From positions 1-64,000 of the forward strand of contig NZ_FRAR01000018.1 in the NCBI RefSeq assembly GCF_900142375.1: a stretch of 64,000 bases of DNA. The letters are read 5' to 3'. The stretch's first letter is position 1. Every line of letters begins with the position of its first letter. Below, piece after piece: positions 25,104 to 33,958 of the stretch. This stretch comes from Desulforamulus aeronauticus DSM 10349. Lineage in GTDB: Bacteria > Bacillota > Desulfotomaculia > Desulfotomaculales > Desulfotomaculaceae. A model generated the notes under the pieces. It saw nothing but the letters and a program-made list of their open reading frames with translations, did not search any database and was not told the origin of the DNA. The position numbers and the translations under genes were made by a program.

Positions 25104-26135
25104 TTAAGCCAACTTTTTAGGTTGGATTAATACACGTCTTAACACATCGATATTCTCCAGAACCTTGCCAGAACCATAGGCCACTGCCACCAGAGGCTCT
25201 TCTGCCAGATGAACCGGCATCCCTGTTTGCTCGCTGACCAGATGATCTAAGCCGCGCAACATTGAACTACCACCAGCCATAACAATTCCCCGATCCATGA
25301 TATCTGCAGCCAGCTCCGGGGGGGTCTTTTCCAAGGTTACTTTAATCGCTTCCAAAATAGCTGCCACCGGTTCAGAAAGTGCTTTATAAATCTCTGTAGA
25401 GGTAATCTTTAGCGTTTTCGGTAAACCTGTTACCAAATCCCGGCCTCTGATCTCTTCGGTTTCTTCCACTTCCAGAGGATAGGCAGTACCAATATTAAGT
25501 TTAATTTGCTCGGAAGTACGCTCACCAATCATTAAATTATAGGTGCGTTTAACGTGTTGAATAATGGCATCGTCCATTTCATCTCCAGCAATGCGAATGG
25601 ATTTGCTGGTAACAATGCCCCCCAGAGAAATTACCGCCACCTCTGTGGTGCCACCACCGATATCAACAATCATATTACCTGTAGGTTCATGAACTGGTAA
25701 ACCCGAGCCAATGGCAGCAGCCATTGGTTCTTCTATGAGGTAGGCTTCCCGAGCGCCTGCCTGGAGAGCTGCCTCCCGCACCGCCCGTTCTTCCACCGCG
25801 GTAACCCCGGAAGGAACACTAATCACAACCCTGGGTTTCACAATAAAGGATCGGCCGCGTAAAGCTTTATTGATAAAGTATTTAATCATACTCTGGGTCA
25901 CATCAAAATCAGCAATAACCCCATCCTTCATGGGACGAATGGCAACAATATTGCCAGGGGTACGCCCAATCATCTGCTTGGCTTCTTCACCTACAGCCAG
26001 CACCTGTCCGGTTTCCCGTTGAATTGCTACGACCGATGGTTCTCTTAATACAATACCCTTTCCCTTTAAATAAACAAGGGTATTGGCAGTACCCAAATCT
26101 ATTCCCATATCCTTGGAAAACATACCAAGTTTCAT
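25104..26135 (-). CDS. mreB: Rod shape-determining actin MreB
   Basis: A bacterial actin that directs side-wall synthesis. It has the phosphate-1 motif [13 protein letters not shown], phosphate-2 [15 protein letters not shown] and the adenosine motif [13 protein letters not shown], and 343 aa is normal length. The ATG at 26135 follows AAGGGGG; the frame extends further upstream, but without a better site. It is the first mre gene after radC. Confidence 0.97.
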   Translation of the reverse strand: MKLGMFSKDMGIDLGTANTLVYLKGKGIVLREPSVVAIQRETGQVLAVGEEAKQMIGRTPGNIVAIRPMKDGVIADFDVTQSMIKYFINKALRGRSFIVKPRVVISVPSGVTAVEERAVREAALQAGAREAYLIEEPMAAAIGSGLPVHEPTGNMIVDIGGGTTEVAVISLGGIVTSKSIRIAGDEMDDAIIQHVKRTYNLMIGERTSEQIKLNIGTAYPLEVEETEEIRGRDLVTGLPKTLKITSTEIYKALSEPVAAILEAIKVTLEKTPPELAADIMDRGIVMAGGSSMLRGLDHLVSEQTGMPVHLAEEPLVAVAYGSGKVLENIDVLRRVLIQPKKLA

Positions 26136-26158
26136 TATACTCGGCCCCCTTAGTGTAC

Positions 26159-26842
26159 TCAAATAAGTCCTTTCGACTTTAGACTGGTGAATCTATTATC
26201 TCCAATTACAATATGGTCTAGGACATCTATCCCAATAATTTCTCCAGCTTCCTGTAATCTTTTGGTTAACGTAATATCTTCCCGACTAGGAGTCGGATCT
26301 CCGCTGGGGTGGTTATGTACCAAAATAACCGCAGCGGCACTACGACGTATGGCCACTTTAAATAACTCCCGAGGATGTACCATTGAGGCATTAAGGGTCC
26401 CGATAGATATAGTTTCCTTCGCCAGCACTTGGTTCTTAGTATTTAAAAGTAGTGCCAAAAAATACTCACGATCCAGGTTTCGTAAATCTTCCATTAAAAG
26501 GGAACAAACATCCTCCGGGCAACGGATGATGGGTCTTTCTTCTGCAGGCAAAGCAGCTAAGCGTCTGCCTAATTCCAAGGCAGCCTTGACTTGCACAGCT
26601 TTAACAGGACCAATTCCCTTGATCTCACTTAACTCCTCTATTGTCGCCTGAGACAATACTCGTAAATCTTTAAAACGGCTTAAAATGGCAGCAGCCAATT
26701 CCATTGCCGAGGACTTTGCAGTGCCTGTCCTAAGCATAATAGCTAGTAAATCAATATCGGAAAGACTAGTTGCCCCTTCTTTTAACATACGCTCCCGGGG
26801 ACGTTGTTCCGGGGGTAGTTCTCGAATTATCGGGTACGTCAT
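26159..26842 (-). CDS. radC: RadC/YsxA family JAMM-domain protein
   Basis: A 227-residue RadC family protein. An N-terminal helix-hairpin-helix-like part ([21 protein letters not shown]) precedes a JAMM metalloprotease-like domain with [15 protein letters not shown] as the zinc site. A role in DNA repair was first proposed from E. coli, but it is not proven. The ATG overlaps the maf stop by 4 bp. The maf-radC-mreBCD order is common in Firmicutes. Confidence 0.93.
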   Translation of the reverse strand: MTYPIIRELPPEQRPRERMLKEGATSLSDIDLLAIMLRTGTAKSSAMELAAAILSRFKDLRVLSQATIEELSEIKGIGPVKAVQVKAALELGRRLAALPAEERPIIRCPEDVCSLLMEDLRNLDREYFLALLLNTKNQVLAKETISIGTLNASMVHPRELFKVAIRRSAAAVILVHNHPSGDPTPSREDITLTKRLQEAGEIIGIDVLDHIVIGDNRFTSLKSKGLI

Positions 26843-27414
26843 AAAATTTGTACTCCAAACAGCTTTAATACATCTGCTAACTTCGCAACAGGAAGCCCCA
26901 CAATGTTGAAGTAACAGCCCCTAATGCTGTCGATAAAAATAGAGGCTTTTCCTTGCACCGCATAAGCGCCCGCTTTATCGTAAGACTCCCCGGTATCTAC
27001 ATACCGTTCAATCTCTTCAGCCGTCATGGGTTTAAAACGAACTGCCGTAACCTGATGTGTCACTACCGTCTTGCCGGTAGCAACATCCATGACAGCCAAA
27101 CCGGTAAAAACTTCGTGGCTGCGACCTTGTAAACGCTCTATCATCTCCATGGCTTCCTGGCGGTCAGCCGGCTTACCTAGCACACTTTGATTTAATACCA
27201 CCAGCGTATCTGCACCTATCACAAGGCCCTGATTGAGTTGGGCCGCCACGGCGCGAGCCTTTCGTTCTGCCAGTTGTTCTACTTGCTGGACCGGGGACAT
27301 TTGTTCATCCATGCTTTCATCTACATCACTGATTTTAATTTCAAAAGATAACCCAAGACTCGCCAACAATTCCTGACGCCTGGGAGATGCAGAAGCAAGT
27401 ATGATTGGAATCAC
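26839..27414 (-). CDS. maf: Maf-like nucleoside triphosphate pyrophosphatase
   Basis: A house-cleaning enzyme that hydrolyses non-canonical nucleotides such as dTTP/UTP or modified pyrimidines. It has the N-terminal ASASPRRQELL motif, GADTLVVL, GKPADRQEA and a C-terminal YAVQGKASIFIDSIRGCYFNIVGLP. It has 191 aa. I chose the GTG at 27414, about seven nt after GGGGGG, rather than the TTG one codon earlier. It overlaps radC by 4 bp. Confidence 0.93.
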   Translation of the reverse strand: MIPIILASASPRRQELLASLGLSFEIKISDVDESMDEQMSPVQQVEQLAERKARAVAAQLNQGLVIGADTLVVLNQSVLGKPADRQEAMEMIERLQGRSHEVFTGLAVMDVATGKTVVTHQVTAVRFKPMTAEEIERYVDTGESYDKAGAYAVQGKASIFIDSIRGCYFNIVGLPVAKLADVLKLFGVQIL

Positions 27415-27436
27415 CAATAGCCCCCCTATGTTACTG

Positions 27437-27694
27437 TTATAAGCGTTTGTAGGCCAGAAAACCCAACAACAATCCTAGCGCAGTTACCGGCCCCAAGGAC
27501 ATGGTTAGCCCAAAGGAAAGCTGCAAATAATGAAGGTCTAGGATTGATGGTTTAAGACCGATGGTTGTGAAATTTTTTAATATCGGAAGGTAGGTGGCAA
27601 GTGCTTGACCCAGTGCACTGCCGGCAACTCCTCCGGCAAGCAGCAAAATAAGTAACGTCAGTGGGCCTTTACCTACTTTAAATGTTCTACTCAT
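27437..27694 (-). CDS. DUF4321 domain-containing membrane protein
   Basis: An 85-residue protein with two hydrophobic segments (about 13-35 and 57-80) and a conserved short linker. The family is found upstream of maf-radC-mreB in Clostridia and has no known role. The ATG at 27694 follows GGGTGA. The conserved place suggests a link with cell-shape genes (inference). Confidence 0.75.
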   Translation of the reverse strand: MSRTFKVGKGPLTLLILLLAGGVAGSALGQALATYLPILKNFTTIGLKPSILDLHYLQLSFGLTMSLGPVTALGLLLGFLAYKRL

Positions 27695-27811
27695 AATTTC
27701 ACCCGTCAGCAAAGGATTAAAATTGCCCTTTAATAAGTTTATCATTCACCCCTTAAACTGACAAGCAATTACAGGTACTTTAGTAGTCTCCAAAAATAGG
27801 ATAAATATCCT

Positions 27812-27877
27812 AATTAGAAAAACTAAGGTTTGCTTATGTTATCGAGTCATAGATACAAGCAAGCCTTAGTTTTTTTG
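27812..27877. repeat. R1 palindromic repeat, copy c
   Basis: The arms are AATTAGAAAAACTAAGG and CCTTAGTTTTTTT with GCTT/AAGC near the loop, and the loop sequence is unlike that of the other copies. It lies between the rex terminator and the DUF4321 gene. Confidence 0.7.
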
Positions 27878-27887
27878 ATAGGGTGGT

Positions 27888-27924
27888 CTGTAAAAAATTA
27901 TAAAGGTGGTTACAAAACCACCTT
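27888..27924 (-). terminator. Terminator after rex
   Basis: AAGGTGGT, TTTGTA, ACCACCTT is followed by TATAATTTTTT. It starts only 5 nt after the rex stop codon. Confidence 0.88.
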
Positions 27925-27928
27925 ATAA

Positions 27929-28561
27929 TCATTTATCTCTAAGCGCTAAATTAAAGGTAAGAATCTCCAGTTTAACCGAAAGATCCACATTACGTACTTC
28001 TACATGATTCGGTACATTCAGAGAAAGTGGTGCAAAGTTTAGAATTGCCTCCAACCCTGCCCCTACCATGATATCCGCAATATCTTGGGCTGCTTTGGAA
28101 GGAACTGCAATAATCCCGATTCGGACGTTATGTTCTTGGGCCACCGCTGGTAAATCTTCCAAAGGCATCACTTCTAAATCCGCAATACGCTTACCAATTT
28201 TAGTTAAATCATTATCAAATACTCCTACAATGGTAAAGCCCCTGTCTTTAAATTCACGGTAGGTAACCAAGGCCGATCCCAGATTACCGGCTCCCACCAT
28301 GACTAAATTCCAGGGGTCGGAAAGACCTAGAATTTTTACTGTATACCTGATTAAATCTTTAACATTATAACCAACGCCCCGGGTGCCAAATTCGCCAAAG
28401 TAAGCTAAATCCTTTCTTACCTGGGCTGGGCTTACCCCAACACCCTCGGCAATATCCCCAGAGGATACCGTTGTGATTCCTTTTTTGTCTAAACGTTTAA
28501 GAAATCTGGAATATATGGACAACCTCGTAATTGTAGCTTCTGGAATTTTTAGTGCTTTCAC
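27929..28561 (-). CDS. rex: Redox-sensing transcriptional repressor Rex
   Basis: A homodimeric repressor that senses the NADH/NAD+ ratio and controls fermentative and respiratory genes. An N-terminal winged helix (about 1-80, with [22 protein letters not shown], the DNA-recognition part) is followed by a Rossmann domain with GAGNLG (90-95). It has 210 aa, normal for the family. The GTG start follows GGAGGGATCGGA. It has its own promoter and terminator, so it is monocistronic. No clear Rex operator was found upstream of it. Confidence 0.95.
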   Translation of the reverse strand: MKALKIPEATITRLSIYSRFLKRLDKKGITTVSSGDIAEGVGVSPAQVRKDLAYFGEFGTRGVGYNVKDLIRYTVKILGLSDPWNLVMVGAGNLGSALVTYREFKDRGFTIVGVFDNDLTKIGKRIADLEVMPLEDLPAVAQEHNVRIGIIAVPSKAAQDIADIMVGAGLEAILNFAPLSLNVPNHVEVRNVDLSVKLEILTFNLALRDK

Positions 28562-28637
28562 TCCGATCCCTCCCTTTGCAAAAATGAATATAGTAAATAT
28601 TTATTTCAACAAGAATTTTTATTTCTTTACTACTTAT

Positions 28638-28665
28638 ATTATAGTAGTAAAACAAGCAGTTGCAA
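28638..28665 (-). promoter_or_regulatory. Promoter of rex
   Basis: TTGCAA (28660-28665), a 16-nt spacer and a perfect TATAAT (28638-28643) on the minus strand, about 75 nt before the rex start. Confidence 0.65.
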
Positions 28666-28994
28666 AGATTATTTGTGAATTCTGTGTCATAAGTTTTACT
28701 TAGATAACTTAATAAAGTCTTTGAGATGACTTTCTAAATATCTTTTAGTAGATGTTTTTCGACAAAACTCTACATGATTTTTTCTTTTTTGATCTGGCTA
28801 TATAAAAAACAGTCTATTCCCAAACTATTTGTACCAGAACACCTTTTCACAAGTGTCTTTGCTAATAAATTTATAGTAGTATTTGAATTCTTTCTCTATC
28901 ATAACCAAATAAACTTGAAATTCTGCAGTCTGTAAACTTACCACTGGCTTGGATTGTCGTTGTGGTCAGAATTTTTTATATTTTAAGATCTATT
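28666..28994 (-). other. AT-rich gap with a possible gene relic
   Basis: No intact gene is seen here. On the minus strand one frame (28965 down to 28696) reads about 90 codons broken by two stops, ending in KRYLESHLKDFIKLSK. It may be the decayed tail of a gene, or simply AT-rich sequence that looks protein-like. I could not assign it. Confidence 0.25.
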
Positions 28995-29027
28995 AAGAAA
29001 AATCACCTCGGTTACTACCGAAGTGAT
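28995..29027 (-). terminator. Terminator overlapping the folC stop
   Basis: ATCACTTCGGTAG and ACCGAGGTGAT form a stem followed by TTTTTCTT. The stem includes the folC stop codon. Confidence 0.88.
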
Positions 29028-30343
29028 AGACCTAGCGCTTGTCTAGCTTCTGCTATCATATATAAAGAGCCAGTAATACAAACCACCTCATCCGGCCTAG
29101 CCATAGCAACCGCAGCCTCGATAGCCTCTCCCACATTTTCTATACATTGAACGTCAGATAAATATTCCCGTAGGTAGGTGGCTAACTCAGTCCAATCACC
29201 AGCCCGGGGGTTGTTGGAGCGAGTTACCACCACAGCCCTGCCGAGGGGAGCCAGTTCCGCTACCACTTTCGCCCGCTCTTTATCGGCCAGCATTCCTAGA
29301 ACAAAAATCATTCCACGACCGGTAAAATACTCTGACAAGGCCTGTTTGAGTGCCTTCGCCCCGGCATAATTATGGGCACCATCAATGACCACCAAGGGGC
29401 TTCCCTCCACCCATTCTAGACGTCCGGGCCAGTGAACTATCCGCAAACCCTCCACAATGGCTGCTGCGGGAAGATGATGTCCACTACCGTGAAAAAGCAT
29501 TTCCACCGCCGCCACAGCAGTTGCCGCATTGCTTTGCTGATGCTTCCCTAAAAGTGGCAGACTGACATGATACTTATTTTGCAAACCATCAATAACAAAC
29601 TGTTGGCAGCCTGTCTTTACGTCCTTATCTAAAACTGACCAGGTAACATCTCTAGTCACTTCAATAAGCCTGCTTCCCTTGGTCACTGCAGTTTCCCGAA
29701 TAATTTGCAGTGCAGTGCCTTTTGCCGCAGTCACCACCGGTACACCAGGTTTAATGATACCCGCTTTGACCTGGGCAATTTCTTCCACTGTATTGCCTAG
29801 GTAGTCCATATGATCTAAGGAGATATTCGTAATGACCGATATCAGCGGTGTTACCACATTGGTGGAATCAATGGCCCCACCCAATCCTACTTCCAACACC
29901 ACATAATCTGTTTTCTCTTCAGCAAAATAAAGTAGCGCCAGGGCAGTGCTCACTTCAAATTCTGTAGGATGCTCAAATCCCTCTGCTACCATGTTCTCCA
30001 AGTGGGGTTTAGCCCTTTCGATAAGCTTAGCCAAAGCCCTTTCGGCAATAGGTTCCCCGTTGATAAGAAAACGTTCGGTGTAGCTATGGAGGTGGGGTGA
30101 ACTAAACATGCCGGTTTTATAACCAGCTGTTTTTAAGATGCTAGCAATCATAGCAGTGGTGGAACCTTTACCGTTGGTACCACCGATATGGATAATTGCC
30201 AGGTGACCGTGAGGGTTACCCAACCGTCGCAGTAATTCTTCAATGCGCGTCAAGCCAAGGTTCATGCCAAACTTGGTGAGACTTTTAAGGTAGTCTATTG
30301 CTTGATCGTAGGAATTATCGGTTTTCTCCAATTGGGCTGCCAA
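29015..30343 (-). CDS. folC: Bifunctional folylpolyglutamate synthase/dihydrofolate synthase
   Basis: Adds glutamate to folates and, in bifunctional forms, makes dihydrofolate from dihydropteroate. Mur-ligase family features are the P-loop HIGGTNGKGSTTAMI, the folate-specific FSSPHLHSYTERFLING, TEFEVSTALAL and VVIDGAHNYAGAKALK. It has 442 aa. The TTG start lies seven nt after AGGAGAG. It is separated from valS by an orphan hicB and R2 repeats; folC behind valS is the usual order in Firmicutes. Confidence 0.95.
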   Translation of the reverse strand: MAAQLEKTDNSYDQAIDYLKSLTKFGMNLGLTRIEELLRRLGNPHGHLAIIHIGGTNGKGSTTAMIASILKTAGYKTGMFSSPHLHSYTERFLINGEPIAERALAKLIERAKPHLENMVAEGFEHPTEFEVSTALALLYFAEEKTDYVVLEVGLGGAIDSTNVVTPLISVITNISLDHMDYLGNTVEEIAQVKAGIIKPGVPVVTAAKGTALQIIRETAVTKGSRLIEVTRDVTWSVLDKDVKTGCQQFVIDGLQNKYHVSLPLLGKHQQSNAATAVAAVEMLFHGSGHHLPAAAIVEGLRIVHWPGRLEWVEGSPLVVIDGAHNYAGAKALKQALSEYFTGRGMIFVLGMLADKERAKVVAELAPLGRAVVVTRSNNPRAGDWTELATYLREYLSDVQCIENVGEAIEAAVAMARPDEVVCITGSLYMIAEARQALGLSLR

Positions 30344-30364
30344 GTATATACTCTCCTTTGGATC

Positions 30365-30388
30365 GTCGGCTATCGGCCATCGGCTTTT
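30365..30388. repeat. R2 repeat next to hicB stop
   Basis: GTCGGCTATCGGCCATCGGC, a TGGC/GCCA-type R2 unit, touches the hicB stop codon. Confidence 0.55.
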
Positions 30389-30615
30389 TAATGCGCATTT
30401 TCTATCAGAAAAAAACGAATGGCTTCTTTAAAATTCTCAACCGCCTCTTCCATTGTCACCCCTCGGGAGGCACAACCCGGCACATCCGGGGTCACTGCAT
30501 AGTAACCACCATCCTCCGGATCTTCATGCACCTGCACCCGAATTCTCACTTTAATCTCGCCCTCCAGTCCACCTTTGGGCAAAGGGGATAGAGTTTCTTC
30601 AAACTGAAGTGCCAT
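30388..30615 (-). CDS. Orphan HicB-family antitoxin-like protein
   Basis: A 75-residue HicB-like protein with a partly degraded RNase H-like fold: RIRVQVHEDPEDGGYYAVTPDVPGCASRGVTMEEAVENFKEAIRF matches the HicB core with the conserved PDVPGC and EA-x2-N-x3-A. There is no C-terminal DNA-binding domain and no hicA toxin gene next to it. It is wedged between folC and valS with R2 repeats at both ends. The ATG at 30615 lies eight nt after GGGAG. A stand-alone regulator or a remnant of a HicAB module are both possible. Confidence 0.8.
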   Translation of the reverse strand: MALQFEETLSPLPKGGLEGEIKVRIRVQVHEDPEDGGYYAVTPDVPGCASRGVTMEEAVENFKEAIRFFLIENAH

Positions 30616-30631
30616 TTTCTTCACTCTCCCT

Positions 30632-30661
30632 TACTGGCCGCTGGCCATCAGCCATCGGCTT
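30632..30661. repeat. R2 repeat upstream of hicB
   Basis: ACTGGCCGCTGGCCATCAGC followed by CATCGGC. It is the cleanest R2 unit in the window and lies only 17 nt from the hicB start. Confidence 0.6.
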
Positions 30662-30748
30662 TGTTACCTTAGTATGGTTCTTGTTAACAAAAGCAACGGT
30701 TAATGCTAATGCATATTTTGTTAGACAAACTATCTTCCTAAGTGAACC

Positions 30749-30776
30749 AGGCCGACGGCTGATGTCCGATGGCCTG
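30749..30776. repeat. R2 repeat downstream of valS
   Basis: GGCCGACGGCTGATGTCCGA followed by TGGCCT, inverted relative to the copy at 30632-30661. The two flank the gap between valS and hicB. Confidence 0.55.
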
Positions 30777-30793
30777 ATCCGAAAGGAATACCC

Positions 30794-33442
30794 CTAAGCA
30801 GACAACATCTTCACCCGCTCCTGCAGGGCAGTTGCTTTCATGCCCAACTCCTCCGCTTTGGCTTTTTCCTTTTCGACAACATCTGAGGGGGCTTTAGCCA
30901 GAAACCCTTCGTTATTTAATTTACCTTGTACCCGAGCTAAATCTGCTTGAACAGCTTTTAGTTCTTTGTTAAGGCGGGCAATTTCTTTATCGATATCAAT
31001 AAGACCCCGCAAGGGCATAAAGACTTCTACTCCTCTGGTTACAGCACTGGCGGCTTGATCTGGTTCTTCCTTCAACTCAGTTAATACGGTTACCTCAGCA
31101 TTCGCCAAGCTCTGGAGGTAAGCGATATTTCTGTTCAAGATGCCACGGAAGCTTTCATCAATAGCCACTAAAATGGCTTCAGCCTTCTTGCCGGGAGGTA
31201 CATTCATTTCACCCCTGATACGGCGCATGGCGGTGATCACTTCGATTAAGACAGCCATTTCTCCTTCGGCGGTTTCATCTCGAAGAGTTGCTTCGGGCTT
31301 GGGCCAGTTGGTCAGCATAATACTTTCACCCTGGTGGGGCAGCTTCTGCCAGATTTCTTCGGTAATAAAGGGCATAAAAGGATGTAACAGTTCCAAGGTT
31401 TCTCTGAGTACCTGCACAATTACGTGCTGGGCGGTCACTCTATCTTCCGGGGTAGTTCTGCCAAACAGACGAGGTTTAGCCAGTTCAATATACCAGTCAC
31501 AAAACTCGCTCCAACTGAATTCATAGAGTACCCGAGCTGCTTCACCCAGTTCATAACGCTCCAGATAGTCGGTAGCTTCTGTCACTGCACCCTGCAGACG
31601 ACTCAAGATCCAGCGGTCGGCCAGGGTATATTCGCTGCCCCTAGCGGCAGGATCGTAATCTCCCAGGTTCATCATAGCAAAGCGAGAGGCATTCCACAGC
31701 TTATTGGCAAAGTTACGGGCACCATCCAGCCGTTCAAAGTGAAAGCGCAGATCATTACCGGGGGTGTTGCCGGTAATAAGCATAAACCTCAGGGAATCAG
31801 CGCCATGGCTTTCGATAACATCCAAGGGATCTACCCCGTTGCCCAGAGATTTACTCATTTTACGTCCCTGGGAATCCAGCACCAAGCCATGGATAAAGAC
31901 TTCCTTAAAGGGTTCCTCTTCCATAAACCTGAGGCCAGAAAAAATCATACGGGCTACCCAGAAAAAGATGATATCCCGGCCAGTTACCAGCACCGAAGTG
32001 GGGTAAAATTGCTCCAACTCGGGGGTTTTATCCGGCCATCCCAGGGTAGAGAAGGGCCAAAGGGCTGAAGAAAACCAGGTGTCCAGTACATCAGGGTCTT
32101 GTTCTACCTTGCCGCCGCACTTACTACATTCTTTTATTGGCGTGACGGAGGCTACCATTTCATCACAATCCTGGCAATAATATACCGGAATACGGTGGCC
32201 CCACCAAAGTTGGCGGGAAATACACCAGTCGCGGATGTTTTCCATCCAGTTTAAATAAATCTTAGTAAATCGCTCAGGAATGAATTTGATGCGTCCATCC
32301 TTGGCTGCCTCAATAGCTGGTTCTGCCAGGGGCTTCATCTTGACAAACCACTGTTTGGAGAGCATCGGCTCAATAGCCGTATTGCAGCGATAACAATGTC
32401 CCACAGCATGGCTCATATCTTCCACCTTTACCAGAGCGCCCAAAGCCTCCAAATCGCGAACGATCTGCTTGCGACACTCCCAGCGATCCAGTCCCTGATA
32501 TTTGCCAGCCTGTTCATTCATGTTGCCCTGCTTATCGATAACCTGCAGTTCCGGCAATCCATGGCGACGACCAATTTCAAAGTCGTTGGGGTCGTGAGCC
32601 GGGGTCATCTTCACCGCCCCGGTACCAAAAGTAGGATCGCAGTAAGCATCGGCAATCACCGGCAATTCCCGACCTACGATAGGGAGGATAAGGGATTTGC
32701 CTACCAGGTGCAGATAACGATCGTCTTCGGGGTTGACAGCCACAGCCACGTCGCCCAACATGGTTTCCGGGCGGGTGGTGGCAATAATAATATACTCTTC
32801 GGGATTGTCCTTGGCGGGATATTTGATGTAGTACAGTTGGCCCGGTTTATCTTGGTGTTCCACTTCAATATCAGAAATGGTAGTCTGACATTGAGGGCAC
32901 CAGTTGGTAATATAGTAATCCCGATAAATCAGCCCTTGCTCAAAAAGGCGGATAAAAACTTCCAGTACTGCTTTGGAGCAGCCTTCGTCCATTGTAAAGC
33001 GCTCCCGATCCCAATCGCAGGAGGCCCCTAAACTCCGCAGTTGGGTGGTAATGCGGTTACCATATTGCTCTTTCCAGTCCCACACTCGCTCCAGAAATTT
33101 TTCCCGGCCCAAGTCGTACTTGGCAAGACTTTCTTTGGCCAATTGTTCTTCCACTTTGGCCTGGGTGGCAATCCCCGCATGGTCGGTACCAGGCACCCAA
33201 AGGGCATTGTAGCCCTGCATCCGCCGCCAGCGGGTAAGGATATCCTGCAAGGTATTATCCAGAGCATGGCCCATATGTAGTTGACCGGTAACGTTCGGGG
33301 GCGGCATGACGATGCAAAAGGGTTTTTTGTCCTTCTCCACCTTAGCACTAAAATACTTACTTTCTTCCCAGTGGCGGTACCATTTGGTTTCTACCTCCCT
33401 GGGGTTGTAGACAGTGGGAATGTTGTTGATGTGCTCGGACAC
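30794..33442 (-). CDS. valS: Valyl-tRNA synthetase
   Basis: A class Ia aminoacyl-tRNA synthetase, 882 aa. HIGH-type motif HMGH (56-59), the CP1 editing domain, KMSKS in GRKMSKSLGNG (about 530), a tRNA-binding helical domain and a C-terminal coiled coil (about 815-880) are all present. A zinc-binding CQDCDE...CSKCGG lies near residue 430. The GTG start follows GAGGAGAG. A T-box leader upstream couples expression to uncharged tRNA-Val. Confidence 0.98.
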   Translation of the reverse strand: MSEHINNIPTVYNPREVETKWYRHWEESKYFSAKVEKDKKPFCIVMPPPNVTGQLHMGHALDNTLQDILTRWRRMQGYNALWVPGTDHAGIATQAKVEEQLAKESLAKYDLGREKFLERVWDWKEQYGNRITTQLRSLGASCDWDRERFTMDEGCSKAVLEVFIRLFEQGLIYRDYYITNWCPQCQTTISDIEVEHQDKPGQLYYIKYPAKDNPEEYIIIATTRPETMLGDVAVAVNPEDDRYLHLVGKSLILPIVGRELPVIADAYCDPTFGTGAVKMTPAHDPNDFEIGRRHGLPELQVIDKQGNMNEQAGKYQGLDRWECRKQIVRDLEALGALVKVEDMSHAVGHCYRCNTAIEPMLSKQWFVKMKPLAEPAIEAAKDGRIKFIPERFTKIYLNWMENIRDWCISRQLWWGHRIPVYYCQDCDEMVASVTPIKECSKCGGKVEQDPDVLDTWFSSALWPFSTLGWPDKTPELEQFYPTSVLVTGRDIIFFWVARMIFSGLRFMEEEPFKEVFIHGLVLDSQGRKMSKSLGNGVDPLDVIESHGADSLRFMLITGNTPGNDLRFHFERLDGARNFANKLWNASRFAMMNLGDYDPAARGSEYTLADRWILSRLQGAVTEATDYLERYELGEAARVLYEFSWSEFCDWYIELAKPRLFGRTTPEDRVTAQHVIVQVLRETLELLHPFMPFITEEIWQKLPHQGESIMLTNWPKPEATLRDETAEGEMAVLIEVITAMRRIRGEMNVPPGKKAEAILVAIDESFRGILNRNIAYLQSLANAEVTVLTELKEEPDQAASAVTRGVEVFMPLRGLIDIDKEIARLNKELKAVQADLARVQGKLNNEGFLAKAPSDVVEKEKAKAEELGMKATALQERVKMLSA

Positions 33443-33500
33443 TGTGATCTCTCCTCGTAGGTGTAATTATTCTGGTGGTATAATGTTGTTTTGCGTGTTC

Positions 33501-33526
33501 CAGGCCATTAGCCTTTGGCCTTTGGC
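33501..33526. repeat. R2 repeat between valS and its T-box
   Basis: CAGGCCATTAGCCTTTGGCC followed by TTTGGC. It lies directly after the T-run of the T-box terminator, about 60 nt before valS. Confidence 0.5.
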
Positions 33527-33783
33527 AAAAAAATAAAGCTTCCATCCTCTGACAAGGACGGAAGCATTTGTTCCGCGGTACCACCTTGTTTCCACCCGCA
33601 AATAAAAAACTCTAAGGTGGCAACTCTTTTGGCTGTAACGGGCCGGCCCGTCCAGGCTTACTAGTCCTTCAGCCTGACAACTCCGGGGCTACATCCTAAG
33701 TATCGGACAGAAGGTTTTACAGCCGCGAACCTTCCTCTCTGAGACCAAAAACCCCCAGGAACTCCCCATCTTCGACTTTGCCT
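33527..33783 (-). promoter_or_regulatory. T-box leader of valS
   Basis: The minus strand contains the T-box core AAGGTGGTACCGCGG (about 33572-33586), preceded by a long stem I region with GAGGAAGGTTCGCGG, and followed by a terminator stem GCTTCCGTCCT/AGGATGGAAGC (33538-33565) with a T-run. Uncharged tRNA would stabilise the antiterminator and allow valS transcription. I could not fix the specifier codon by eye; the valine call rests on the gene downstream. Confidence 0.92.
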
Positions 33784-33789
33784 ACCCAT

Positions 33790-33818
33790 AGTTTATTCAT
33801 TTTTATAAGTTGTGTCAA
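33790..33818 (-). promoter_or_regulatory. Promoter of the valS T-box transcript
   Basis: TTGACA (33813-33818), a 17-nt spacer and TAAACT (33790-33795) on the minus strand. Transcription would begin near 33783. Confidence 0.7.
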
Positions 33819-33824
33819 CTTTTT

Positions 33825-33850
33825 TGGCATCAGCCATCGGCTTTTAGGCA
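33825..33850. repeat. R2 repeat upstream of the T-box promoter
   Basis: GGCATCAGCCATCGGCTTTT, an R2 unit only 6 nt from the -35 box. A second, inverted unit (33924-33956, AAAGGCCAACTGC and GCTGATGGCCTTT) lies 75 nt away and abuts the next gene end. Confidence 0.55.
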
Positions 33851-33923
33851 GCAAGAAGGGGGACGGTACCTTTATACCACCCCCCACGTTTTTCATATGG
33901 AAAAATAGACGAACTGCCACCAT

Positions 33924-33956
33924 AAAGGCCAACTGCTGAGAGCTGATGGCCTTTAT
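33924..33956. repeat. R2 hairpin after the TIGR04086 gene
   Basis: The arms AAAGGCC and GGCCTTT enclose an AACTGCTGAGAGCTGAT loop. It lies 2 nt past the stop codon of the TIGR04086 gene and may end its transcript. Confidence 0.55.
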
Positions 33957-33958
33957 TA

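Noticed and set aside
28667-28690. A Rex operator upstream of rex
   Set aside because: TTTGTGAATTCTGTGTC only half matches the TTGTGAAnnnnTTCACAA palindrome.
31424-32068. A 214-codon frame antisense to valS, and a 211-codon one at 32396-33031
   Set aside because: They are shadows of the conserved valS frame on the other strand, without ribosome sites.
33717-33932. A 71-codon minus-strand frame upstream of valS
   Set aside because: It covers the T-box promoter and stem I and has no ribosome site.
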